Shown one piece after another: positions 1 through 11,000 of a DNA stretch of 64,000 nucleotides (its first letter is position 1; each line of letters begins with the position of its first letter). The stretch comes from Symbiodinium natans (taxonomy: Eukaryota > Sar > Dinophyceae > Suessiales > Symbiodiniaceae), in NCBI GenBank assembly GCA_905221605.1, contig CAJNDS010000102.1, positions 582,501 through 646,500 of the forward strand, in the 5' to 3' direction. The notes beneath the pieces are model-generated. The model did not search any database. It saw only the letters and a list, made by a program, of their open reading frames with translations, and was not told where the DNA came from. The position numbers and the translations under genes were made by a program.

Positions 1-30
1 GGACTGCTGGTATAAGGGGGAACATCCCAA
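1..30. repeat. M1 inverted-repeat element, right end only
   Basis: The window opens with the right end of a small inverted-repeat element. Its end GGGGGAACATCCCAA is the reverse complement of the left end TTGGGATGTTCCCCC seen in the complete copies at 9788-9888, 32411-32514 and 49580-49682. The rest of this copy lies outside the window. A left end without a right end sits at 441-463. Confidence 0.6.
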
Positions 31-180
31 CTTGAACCCATGAACCCACAAACTTGTGAGGTCTTGGGGTCGCCCCAAACCCTAAACCCTGAACCCCTGA
101 ACCCCTAAACCCCCTAAGAGTTGGGGCTGCACGACCAAGTGAACCCCGGTCCCACCCCCCTCATCGGCTTCGGGCTTAGG

Positions 181-283
181 GCTTAGGGCTTAGGGCTTGG
201 TTTAGGGTTTAGGGTTTAGGGTTTAGGGTTTAGGGTTTAGGGTTTAGGGTTTAGGGTTTAGGGTTTAGGGTTTAGGGTTTAGC
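181..283 (+). repeat. Telomere-type TTTAGGG array
   Basis: Head-to-tail TTTAGGG units preceded by a few TTAGGGC variants. This is the first of more than fifty such arrays. Others not listed separately lie near 460-506 and 1813-1857 (CCCTAAA sense), 12465-12560, 12862-12965, 13975-14080, 16740-16865, 17009-17100, 20360-20475, 33775-34035, 35640-35935, 36933-37255, 47930-48015, 51379-51510, 54175-54295 and 59200-59290. They are internal and change orientation many times, so this is not a chromosome end. Confidence 0.95.
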
Positions 284-333
284 GGGGATTCTGGAAGTTT
301 TAGGAATCAGGGCTCGGGGTTTCGGGTGGGCGC

Positions 334-3300
334 CTGCAACAGGCCCTTGCCCAGCTTCTCGATGTCCTGCTTCTGCGCGGCGCCTCCCAGCAGCGACGTC
401 GACTTGTACAGATTTTCCCAGATTCCTCAAAGCCCTTGTCTTGGGATGTTCCCCTATACTAACCCCTAAACCCTAAACCCTAAACCCTAAACCCTAAACC
501 CTAAACAGTCTTGGGGCAGGGGATGCTGGAGGTCCACACTTGCCAGGCGTGTTCTTTCCCTCCACAGAGCACAGTGAAGATCAGCAGCCAAAAGAGCCCA
601 TGCCAAGAATCCCGTAAGCCCTGAACCCGTAAATTCGCAACCCTCAAGACCCTGAAGCGCAGACCTCGCCTAAGCCGTGTCGGGCGAACCTCGTGGCTCC
701 AACAGGCTTGGGGGTTTAGGGTTCAGGGGTTCAGGGTTCCAGGGTGTTAGGATTTTGGGTCTGCCGTTTGGGTCTTAGGGGTTATTTTAGGGTCTTGGGG
801 TCTTAAGGTTGCGGAGTGGCGGGGTTCTGGCTCCCAGACCTGAGCCACATGAATGGACCCTGAAACTCCTTGAAGCTCAGAGCCCTGAAGCCGAAACCCG
901 ACCCCTGAACCCAAGTACCTTGACACCCCAAAGCCTTGAAACCGAAACCCCTGACCCTTCAATCATTCCCTAAACCCCCTTAAAGCCCCAAAAAACCCGA
1001 AACAAAACCGAAACCCAAAACCTTAAACCCTAACACCCTAAAACCCTAAACCGAAGCCCGAAGATCGAAAAGCCCTCAGAGCACGTCTGGGTTCGCAGCC
1101 AGCTGTTGGAAAGCAGCTCCTGTGCCGTGGGCCTGGGAATGGGCTGCAGGGCTACTAGGCTTTTTGTTGGGTTTATGGGGATTCTGTCATTTTTCGTGTT
1201 TTTTCAGGGGGGGGAGGCCTCGTTCCCTGCGAAGAGCCTATACCCTAAACCCTAAAATCTAAGAACCAGCGTTTTTCGTGTTCAGGGGTCTTGGCTTTGG
1301 GGGCTTAGGATGATGGGGCTTCGGCTGCTTAGGGTTTGCGGTGCTAAGAGCCTTTAGACCAACGAAGCCCGGTTTAGGGTTTAGGGTTTAGGGCTTAGGG
1401 TTTAGGGTTTAGGGTTTAGGGTTTAGGGTTTAGGTTCTAGGGCTTTAAACCCTAAACTCTCGGGCTTAGGGCTTGGGGCTTAGGGCTTCGGGCTAATGAG
1501 TCGGGGTGGGGTAGGGACTTCTGTGTCTGTTTGCCAGCGTTCCGTTGCCAAGGCTGACCCGGCCGTCCCTTCGGTGCCGCGACATGGACTACAGGTTCGA
1601 GTTTAGGGTTTAGGGTTTAGGGTTTAGGGTTTAGGGCTTAGGGTTTAGGGTTTAGGGCTTAGGGTTTAGGGCTTAGGGCTTAGGGCTTAGGGCTTAGGGT
1701 CTAAACTTTGCTTTCAAGCCGCGAGATGGCTCCTCAACCCAAAGCCCTTTCTGCCCTCTACCCCGCTCAACCCGAAGCCCCTCTACATACCCCCTGAAAA
1801 AAAAAAAACATAAACCCTAAACCCTAAACCCTAAACCCTAAACCCTAAACCCTAAACTCCTGAAAACCCCAAACCCTTAACCCTACACTAAGCGATAAAC
1901 ACCACAAACCCTAAACTCCGAACAGCTTCAGACACTCAGCAAAGCCCCGAGCCTTTCCGCCTCATTCTTGCCTCGGAGTCCGGTGAGGCGGGGCCGAGCA
2001 ACTGTGAACCAGGGTTTTGGTTTAGGGGCCTGGGGGCTTAGGGGTTTAGGGGTTTAGGGGTTTAGGGGTTTAGGGGTTTAGGGGTTTAGGGGTCTAGGGG
2101 TTTAGGGGTTTAGGGTTTAGGGTTTAGGGTTCAGGGTTCAGGGTTCAGGGTTTAGGGTTTCGGGTTTCGGGTTTAGGGTTCAGGGTTGACCAGTATCTCC
2201 AGGGTTTAGGGCTGAGGGTTCACAGGACACCGCATAGATACACTCACCAAGATGAAACCCGCATCAACTCTATGCATGAATAGCCACGCTTTCAGGAATC
2301 ATGGAAGCGAAAGCAAACCATAGCAGGAACCACAATCACATCATCAAACAACTTGAATGCGGATACGAGTCGTGGCCATCATGGTCATCATCATGCCGGG
2401 CTTTTTTCTAAACCCTAAACCCTAAACCCGAAACCCTGAACCCTAAACCCTTTTTGGGGCCTGAACCAGCCTCCGGACTTTCCTGGCGTTGGGGGGCCAA
2501 AGCGGGAGCCCAAACGTGTAGGAGATGTGGGGGGGAGGGAGGCGCGGGGCTTAGGGTTTAGGGTTTAAAGTCGAAATTTAGGGTTCAGGGTTCAGGGTTT
2601 CAGGCTTGAGGTTTAGGGTTTAGGGTTTAGGGTTTAGGGTTTAGGGTTCAGGGTTTAGGGTTTAGGGTTTAGGGTTAGGGGCTTGACAGGCTTACCATCG
2701 CCCTCGTCCGCGGGACGAAGATGACACAGCCAGGGGCTCGCGCAGAGCATGTAGAAGCAGACGTACTGAGCCTCCCCGCAGGCAGGGACACGGGGGCGCA
2801 ACCCAAAGTTCAGGGTTTAGGGTTGAGGGTTGAGGGGTTTAGGGTTTAGGGTTTAGGGTTTAGGGTTTAGGGTTTAGGGTTTAGGGCTGAGGACAGTATC
2901 CGGCGCTCATTCGACCAGTCTGGGCCTAACCCAGCCGAAACATCCCTCTGTCGTATCCCCTTCTTGGTAGACCAGTAACCATATGTTATGATAAGGGCAC
3001 CCTTTTGTGGGTTGGTTATTTTGTAAGGGAACCCAGAACCCAAAAAAAGGGTAAAGGGCTCCTCTGGCCTACCAAGCCTTATGATGCTTATAGCCATAAA
3101 GCTACCTTACCCCCCCCCCCCCCCCCTTCCAGTCAAATTTAACCTGGCCTTACAAGCTACCCGCCCGCTGACAACCTGTCAAGGCTCTTTCCTGTTCTTT
3201 CGTGCTCTTCTTCTGGTGGAGGGCCACCCGCTTCGGGGTCGGAGGCTTGCCACGTTTCACTTTGCTTGCCCACATTTCGTCCACACACCGTCATAGGCTT

Positions 3301-5592
3301 AAAGGGTTTGGGGTTTAGGGATTGTATAAGTACGAAGCTGTGTAGGTTGAAGAAACCGCTTGTTCAGCACAAGAAGCCTTGCGGAAGACATGGTAACTGA
3401 CTGGCCCAAACCGCCCACCACACCCCCCGCCTCACAAACAAATACTTGGCTCTAAGCCCTAAACCCTAAACCCTAACCTAACCCTAAACCCTAAACCCCA
3501 AACCCTAAACCCTAAACCCCAAACCCTAAGCCCTAAGCCCTAAACCCTAAACCCTAAACCTGATAAGCCCCATCGGCTCGAAGCTCCGACAGCGGGCACC
3601 TCGGAGCTCGCGCCCCCGATGCGTGACCAGTCGGGCCTCCGCGCTTATGGGGGTCAACTCACATGAAACTGCCGCAAGAATGGAATTTAGGGTTTAGGGT
3701 TTAGGGTTTAGGGTTTAGGGTTTAGGGTTTAGGGTTTAGGGTTTAGGGCTTAGGGCTTAGGGCCTAGGGCCTAGGGCGGTGAGGTATGTTCTTACTATCC
3801 AAATTGTGGCATATAAGTTCCTTAACTGCAACTGGTTGCAACTGCACCCTGACTTCTATTTCGCGCGATCAATGCTTGCCTAGGGTTAGGGCAACAGTGA
3901 ATTCGGCTTCCTGCTTCGTTGCTGAGGTTCCCGGTGGCAGGGCAGAGACAGTTCGAACTTGCAGCTCCTGACACACGCCCACAACCCCTGAAAGTAACAC
4001 CCTGAAACCCCTACACGCCCTCAACCGCTAGCCCTCCACGACGGCCCCCCACGCTGCGAAAAGCCCTTGGGGGCCCGGGCTGCTTTTGCACCAGCTCCCT
4101 GAAATCCTCGCGCCCGGACAGCGCAGGTTTTAGGGTTCAAGGCTTAGGGTTTGGGGGACTCCGGGTTCCGGGTTTAAGGCCGTATATTGGGGGGTTTCGA
4201 AGGGCCTACGGCAGGATTGAAGCAACATCACCAAGTGTGTTGCTTGAAGGTCACCAAGCCTTCCCTCTAAAGCCTAATAAGCCCAGAAGGCCCACAGCTG
4301 AGGGCCCAAATCGGCCCACTACCTTCGGGGCTGAAAACAGCCCAGACACTTTTGGGGGCTTCCCAGGCCGGACCTCCAAGCGCTTGGCCATGAACGGATA
4401 GGTCCCGGAGAGCATGAAGAAGAGCATCACACCCGCAGACCTGGTAGGGTCTTAGGGATGTTCTGGAGTGGTTTAGCTAGATTGTTGTCCGTTGAAGGGG
4501 CATTTTGGGTAGTTTCCCTCTCCCGGCTAGATGGGAGCTATGTTCAGGAGTGTGGGGTCTGGGGATGCTTGGGAATGTTTGGAGAGCTTCGCCACCCCAA
4601 GACCACCAACACACAGCCGACCCAGACAGCATGAGCCCCCGCGCCAGATGTCGCAGCTCTTGCTGAAGTTCCCGGCCCAGACCTGTCTCGGAGCAGGGTG
4701 CAACCTCGCCAACCCTAGCACCCTTACACCCTATCACCCTGGACCCTCTACGAAATCTCAGCCTTGCTTCGTTCTGCTTAAACTCGCACGTGCCGTGACT
4801 GCCTCATTGAACGTTTGCGTGCCGCGAGCTGCAAGGGCTAAGGCGGGGGGTTGAAGAGCGGCGAAAGATGCCCCCCAAATTGTCTCATATCCCCCACAAA
4901 CTCCACAGCCGGCATCGTTGCTGAGTTCACAAGCCCCAACAAAAAAGTGCACACTTGCAGGTTCTACAGGGCTATAGGGGTTCGTTGTATCCCAAAACGT
5001 GCAAAGTGTGCCCACTCAGCCGCTAAGCATCCAGAGAACAGGAGCTCGAGCTCACGGCCCCGAAGCTGCCCTTCAAGATCGCACCGAAAGCCATCCCTAG
5101 CAGCCCCAGCCCCCCCCCCTCCCCCAGGGGTTTAGGGTTTAAGGGTTTTAGGGTTGTAGGGTTTTAGGGTTTTAGGGTTTAGGGTTTAGGGTTTAGGGTT
5201 TAGGGTTTAGGGTTTAGGGTTTAGGGTTTAGGGTTTAGGGTTTAGGGTTTAGGGTTTAGGGTTTAGGGTTTGGGGTTTGGGGTTTGGGGTTTAGGGTTTA
5301 GGCCCCCCCACCGAAACCCTGAACCCTAGGCAACTCTCGAAAACTTTCAAGAAGGCGAGGGCAAAGGCGACACGCAACAGGCAACAGAGACCCCAAGAGG
5401 GGTTTAGGGGTTCAGGGTGTAGGGTCTACAGTAGTGTTTAGGGTTTAGGGTTTCGGGTTTAGGGTTTAGGGTTTAGGGTTTAGGGTTTAGGGTTTAGGGT
5501 TTAGGGTTTAGGGTTTCCGAGGCTTCCCCGCCTCGGGCGACATAAACGGGGGCGTGCCGGCAATCTCGGTTCCCCGGCCCTCCGCGGACAGC
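334..5592 (-). CDS. Protein kinase (CAMK/CDPK-like): activation segment, C-lobe and possible tail
   Basis: Short minus-strand exons give kinase subdomains VIII to XI in order. They are 5532-5592 (EIAGTPPFMSPE), 4645-4682 (NFSKSCDIW), 4374-4440 (SAGVMLFFMLSGTYPF), 4075-4106 (DFRELVQKQPG), 3600-3636 (PDWSRIGGASSE), 2740-2771 (AQYVCFYMLC) and about 1096-1132 (PTAQELLSNSWL). Exon 334-402 (DIEKLGKGLLQ) may belong to the tail behind the kinase domain. Phases agree at each junction. Donors are mostly GC, with three GT or GA cases. No N-lobe, HRD or DFG motif lies here. Those motifs are on minus-strand exons at 14132-14906, and the phase-2 end there fits the phase-2 start at 5592. I infer one gene whose intron 5593-14131 contains the oxidoreductase gene. 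EF-hands would suggest a CDPK, but none is visible. Confidence 0.8.
441..463. repeat. M1 element, left end only
   Basis: TTGGGATGTTCCCC followed by TATACTAACCCC matches the left end of the M1 family (compare 9788-9815). A telomere-type CCCTAAA array begins directly after it, so the element appears truncated at or by that array. Confidence 0.55.
1372..3777. repeat. Cluster of telomere-type arrays in the kinase C-lobe introns
   Basis: Arrays of TTTAGGG at about 1372-1433, 1601-1696, 2027-2215 (many TTTAGGGG units), 2543-2675, 2815-2890 and 3683-3777, and of CCCTAAA at about 3454-3560, lie between the kinase exons. At the exon around 3600-3636 the left flank is CCCTAAA and the right flank TTTAGGG on the plus strand. 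Short variants TTCAGGG and TTTCGGG are mixed in. Confidence 0.9.
2963..3078. repeat. M6 inverted-repeat element
   Basis: A block of about 115 bases begins near CTTGGTAGACCAGTAACC and ends in GGCCTACCAAGCC, so its ends are imperfect inverted repeats. A related block with similar ends and core words (CAGTAACCATAT, GGGAACCCA) is at 21374-21488. It has no coding capacity and looks like a MITE. Confidence 0.55.
5128..5515 (+). repeat. Two long TTTAGGG arrays
   Basis: About 5128-5302 holds one of the longest near-perfect runs of TTTAGGG in the window, ending in TTTGGGG variants. A second run at about 5429-5515 reaches almost to the kinase exon at 5532. Both lie in the intron between the kinase activation-segment exon and the CDIW exon. 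Confidence 0.9.
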
Positions 5593-5623
5593 CTCGGAAC
5601 TGTCCGAGCTGCCATCATTCTGA

Positions 5624-5756
5624 CTGGCTCGTAGTAAGGAATGAGGGAATGAGGGCCCTATATATATATATATACCCTTTAAAGGATATATATATATATA
5701 TACCCTTTAAGGGATTCTGTAGGACCCTCCTTCCCTCATTCCCTACGAAGAGCCAG
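5624..5756. repeat. M3 inverted-repeat element with an AT palindrome
   Basis: The left end CTGGCTCGTAGTAAGGAATG and the reverse complement of the right end, CTGGCTCTTCGTAGGGAATG, match. The centre is a palindrome of TATATA runs around CCCTTTAAAGG. Relatives with the core GTAGGGAATG lie at 34403-34505 and 53953-54067. It is non-coding and looks like a MITE. Confidence 0.7.
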
Positions 5757-6014
5757 GGGGGTCTTAGTTGGGAAAGCTGACTGAGGCTTTAGGGACTTTA
5801 GGGCTTCGGGCTTCGGTTATGCGATTTGAGGACCATCGTGGCAATCGCGCCCTACACCCCGGCAACCTCTCAAAGGGGCAGAGGGGGCAAGAGCAGCTAC
5901 TCTCTTACCCTATACTCCCCTTAAAACCAAGTGAGACGTTCCCTGGGTTGCTATAAAGGCACGAGTACAAAGCATAATTCCTAAGGAGGCTACAGCAGAG
6001 GAACTGCACCATGG

Positions 6015-6356
6015 TCACACAAAAGCCCCAGTGACGAGAACGCGCCATTTTCCTGCCTGTGGCACGCGCAATTGCGGCTCTGCAAGGGCTTTGGGCTTAT
6101 GGGCTATGGCGTATAGGCTTGCATGCCAGTTCTGGGGGGGGAGGTTGGGGGGGGGACCATACGAGTATGCCTTGGCGTCCCGGATACCAGGGAGCCATCT
6201 GCCTGCGCGGGCGCAGGTATGGCTCAGCCAGGCAGCCACAGCAACCCACGTTGCACTCGGAGGCACCTCGCACTGCCCCCGACTGTTGCCACCAAAACAA
6301 GCCAACGGGCCATTCGTGGTTCTTGCGCAAGTGTGCTCTTGCCCAGCAGCCATCAC
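6015..6356 (-). pseudogene. RCC1-like repeat fragment
   Basis: A minus-strand open frame of 113 codons begins with words typical of RCC1/HERC-type beta-propeller repeats: AAGQEHTCARTTNGPLACFG, then GQCEVP and VAVAAWLSHTCAR. The rest of the frame loses the pattern. A full propeller needs about seven repeats of 50 residues and only one to two are present. I therefore call it a fragment, though it could be a single exon of an unseen gene. It lies between the stop of the oxidoreductase gene (6509) and the kinase exon at 5592, inside the proposed kinase intron. Confidence 0.45.
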
Positions 6357-6508
6357 TGCGACCGGACCAATGCCCGGTGGGACGGCTCATCTAGGGGTTA
6401 GGGTTTGAGTAGTAGCCCTAAACCCTAAACCCTAAACCCTAAACCCTAAACCCTAAACCCTAAACAAGGTGCAGGGAGGGCTTTCAAGCCATGGGGGGGG
6501 CTCCGCCC

Positions 6509-8054
6509 TCAGAGGCTGCTCTCCGCCCCGGGCAGCAGCACCACGTTCCCCGCCGCACCCCCGGCGCTCGGCTGCATCACCTCCGCCGCAGTTTAGGGTT
6601 TTGGGGTTTAGGGTTTAGGGTTTAGGGTTTGGGGTTTGGGGTTTAGGGTTTAGGGTTTAGGTTTAGGGTTTGGGGTTTGGGGTTTAGGGTTTAGGGTTTA
6701 GGGTTTAGGGCTCTCTGAGGCAGATGTTTGGGGTTGGGGGGGGGGGGGGGGGTTAGGGTTTAAGAATGGTTTCGGGGGACTGATGCGGTTTGATGAATTT
6801 GGGGCTGGGGGGGATTTAGGGTATAGGAATGGTTTAGGGAGATTCATGCAGTTGCTTAGTTTGGGGTTGGAGGGTTTTAGGGTTTTGGAAAGGTTTAGGG
6901 GGACTCGGGGCTGGGGGGCGGTTCGGTTTAGGGGGGCTCATGCAATTTGGGTTTGACTCCCCATGCGAACCGCAGGGGCCGACATTCCCGGAGGAGTTCC
7001 CAAGCATGGTAGTACCGCTTGGTCGACGTCTCAGCTGCATTTAAAGCCCTAACCCCCCAAACATCCTAAACACCTGTAAAGCCGATTAAGCCCGGAAAAC
7101 CCTACAGAGTTGTAATACTAGACATTACGTACATACGCTACATCTTGTGTGCTATCGTACATTTTTTTATCTTATCAGATAGTGTACTGTACATGTGCTA
7201 GAATAAGTCATAAAACCATACAGCCCTGGAGCTTCTGGCACCCCCTGCCTCCACGTGAGCCTTGGCAGCGTCCCTGAGCGGAAGTTGCAAGCTGACGACC
7301 GGGGCCTGGGAGTAGAGAAGGGGTTTAGGAGTGTTAGGGGTGTTAGGAGGGGGTTGGGCTTTGGAGGTTTGGAGGGCCTGCTTGCGGGGGAAGCTTAGGG
7401 TGTATGCATAGGGTTTGAGGAAGGGACAACTCCTTTGGAAACCATGCACACAAAGACACCCCTCCCTTCAAGCCTGAACCCAAACCCTTTTTACATCCAG
7501 GCCTCGCGACGCCCTAAACCCTGAACCCTAAACCCTAAGCCTTAAACCCTAAACCCTAAACCCTAAACCCTAAAACCCTAAAACCCTAAACCCTAAACCC
7601 TAAACCCTAAACCCTAACCCTAAACACCCCAAACCCGAGCAGAGAAGGCAAGTGACAAGCGCCCCCGAGGCCATCAGGTCGTAGAGAGCCCGGTGGATCT
7701 CCTTAGGACTGACTTCTCCTCTCGACTCTCTCAGCTCTGACATCATGTGCTCCTCAGAATGCTTGGCTTAAGGACCCCAAAACCAGGTCCCCTAATGTGC
7801 TCAGTCCCTAAGTTGCTTTCTAAACTTTCTGACACCAGAACTTGACATGAAGTCACGCAAGCTTGAGCCCCTCCCCTCCTTGCACGATTCCAAGCTTCCG
7901 CCTTCTCTTCTTCGGTGGCGGCACCCAAGAACACGCCACGGACGTCGATCTCCGTCGGCCTAGCGGTGCTTCAGCCAAGACACGGGGAAGATTGGGGTTT
8001 AGGGTTTAGGGTTGAGGGTTGAGGGTTGGGGGTTGAGGGTTGAGGGTTAAGGGT

Positions 8055-8093
<39 letters not shown>

Positions 8094-11000
8094 GGTTAGG
8101 CCAAAAAATCCAGACACCCCTTCAACCCTGCAAGGTAATCAAAGCTGATCCGATGACTCTCGCTGTTTGTCCGAGCAATGCAGAGGAGCCCGCGCCCCCC
8201 CTCCCCCCACCTACCCAGGAGCCAACCCAATCCAACCCCCCAAGAGCGTCCTCCGAACCAGCCGCCAAACCCCAAGTCACTAAGTCTACCTTTTGTGCAA
8301 CAGGCTTGGGGTTTGGGGTTTTGGCCTCGGCGCCCAGAATTGCACCCCTAAGCCCCAGACCCTAAACACCCCACCAAACCATCCCAAACCCTGAAAAAAA
8401 AAAAACAAACCCAAACCCCGAAACTCTAAACCCTAAATCCTAACACCCTAAACCCCAAACCCTTTAAGCCCTTTAAACCCTTCTAACCCTTTAAACCCCT
8501 TTGGAGCCCTTTAAACCTAAACCCTTTCAACCCTTCTAACCCTTGAAACCCCTTTTGAGCCCTAAACCCTAAACCCTAAACCCTAAACCCCTTTTGAGCC
8601 CTCCGAGCGCCGGACATCAGCGCCCGAGGGTTGATGCTCGCGGCTTCGGCCTTGGATCCGACGATGCCTGAGCTTCCAGGGGAGTTTTGAGGGTTTTGAG
8701 GGTTTGGGGTTCAGGGTTCAGAGTTTAGGGTGTTGAGGGTTTAGGGTTTGGGGTTTGGGGTTTAGGGTTTGGGGTTTAGGGTTTAGGGTAAGTTTAGGGT
8801 TTAGGGTTTGGGGTTTATGGTTTAGGGTTTAGGGTCTAGGGTTTCGGGGTGCCCGAAAGCCTAAATCACAAATGCCAAGCGAAACCAAGGATTTAGGGTT
8901 TAGGGTTGAATCTAGGGCTTTAGGGTTTAGAGCATGAGGCCGGTCAACCTTGCAACGCCCACCCAGCTCAGAAGAACACCCCCGCCGGAAGGCAAACGCA
9001 GGATCTCCTGCCCGCCAGCGTCAGATCAGCTGCGAGGTTGGCGTGGGCGGCCATCTCCTCATGACTGGATTGAGACGTATGCGCAGACCCAAACACAATC
9101 TCAAAAAAAAACGTATCGGGAGGTTCGGCTGTTGGAGCTTAGGGCTTTGGAGGGTTAGGAGCTCATGTGCCAAGCGTCTAGGACCACGTCAAACCCCCCG
9201 GGTGCGTGCTCTTTGCACTTCTCCAGGTAGCCGCTTTCGCCTCAACCGTGGATGCAACATGCCCGCCGTCACGTTTAGGGCCGACAGGGCTTGGGGAGTG
9301 ATTGAGGGCGCCTACACCGGCGCCATCTGTGCCCAAAAGGACTCTCTGCATCGGAGGCAGATGCTCGGCCGGCTCTTGGGAGCATAAGACAAGACAGGGC
9401 AAAAGCCCCCAAACCTCAACATCAAAGCCCCAGCCCGAGATCATGATGCCCGAAGTGGCTCTTGTGAAGCCTGAAACTAAACCGAATCCCTAAGCCCCTA
9501 AACCCTGCAAAGCCTGAACCTACAACCTACAGCCCTAAAGCGTCCCGATCAGCTCCCGAAAAACTCCTCAAAGAATCCCTAACAGTTAGGGCCAGTTAGG
9601 GCTTGCAAGGGTTTAGGGTCAACCCCCAAAGCCCCCCCAGCCACCCAAAAAAAATGGCCAGAGGGCGATGGTTCACCGCAGCATCGGCGCCGGCCGCACT
9701 AACCGCGGCCAGGCCCGGCCCAGTGCCTGCCGTGCCGACGACGCGGCAGCCGAGGTGCTTCCTAAGCCGCAGAGCTTCGGGTTCGTGTTGGGATGTTCCC
9801 CCGTATACTAAGAGTCCCTAATAGGGATTCCAATAGGGGGTTCTAGAATTAATCCCGAGAAAGGACTGTTGGAAAAAGGGGGAACATCGCGCAAGGTTTA
9901 TGGCTTTTATGGGTTCGGGACACACCTTACCACCCCTATGAACACTATGCGCGTTTATTCTTGGGTTCTCCTCTGGTAGTGCCACCGCCATAAAGCGACA
10001 CAACGTATGGAAAAAGAACCGACGACCCTCCCAAACCCTAAACTCTAAAACCCCTGAAAACCTCCAAAAAAACCCTCAACACCCCGCAAACACCCCCCAA
10101 CCCCCGAAAACACACTCAACCCGAAAACCCCCCCTAAACCCTAAACCCTAAACCCTAAACCCTAAAGCCCCGAAACCCTAAAGCCCCGAAACCCAGTGCC
10201 GGGAGTCGCGATCTGAACGGCTGCCAAGCCCACGGCCCCGGAGGCGCCGTGGATGAAGACACTTTGGCCCTCGGTGGCCTTGTTCGTTTAGGGCTCAGTG
10301 GGTTTAGGGTTTAGGGTTTAGGGTTTAGGGTTTAGGGTTTAGGGTTTAGGGTTTAGGGGTTAGGGGTTAGGGGTTAGGGGTTTAGGGTTTAGGGTTGAGG
10401 GTTTAGGGCCCAAAACCAGAGGCCACCTGTAGGCCTAATTTTGTGTAGACCCGTATGCCTTAGTGAGGCTTTTCGGGGGGAGCAGCTGGGGTCCAGGAGA
10501 CCACTTGGTAGGAGTCAAAGGGGTTTAGGAGCTGAAGGACGAGGATGGATCTCCAACGCACTCAATCTCTTGAGCCCTGAACCCTAAACCCTAAACCCTA
10601 AACCTGCAAGTCCTGTCACCCGGCCTTCGCCCGAAACTTCAGGGCGTAGAAGGCGGTGGCGCAGGGGACGCCGACGCAGGCGCCCTGCGCAAAGGAGACG
10701 CGATCCTCGGCGCATTTTGGAGAAGGGATGACCTAGGGTGTAGGGTTTAGGGTTTAGGATTTAGGGTTTAGCGTTTAGGGTTTAGGACTCTAGTTACCTG
10801 CAGTTTAGCGGCAACTACCCTTGATTGGTAGACATAGCCCATAAAACTGTAGGTAAAGAGGGTCCCCGGGAAGAGATGCTAGCATCCGTGAACGACGGGG
10901 GAGCTTCGAGCTGTTCAAATCCATGCGTGTCCGGCATGTTAGGGTCATTACTCGGGGACAGTAGGGGGTAGGATTAGGGGGACCGTTGAAAATATAGACC

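Noticed and set aside
181-1700. A true telomere at the left end of the window
   Set aside because: Arrays are short, change orientation and are followed by genes; the same arrays occur all along the window.
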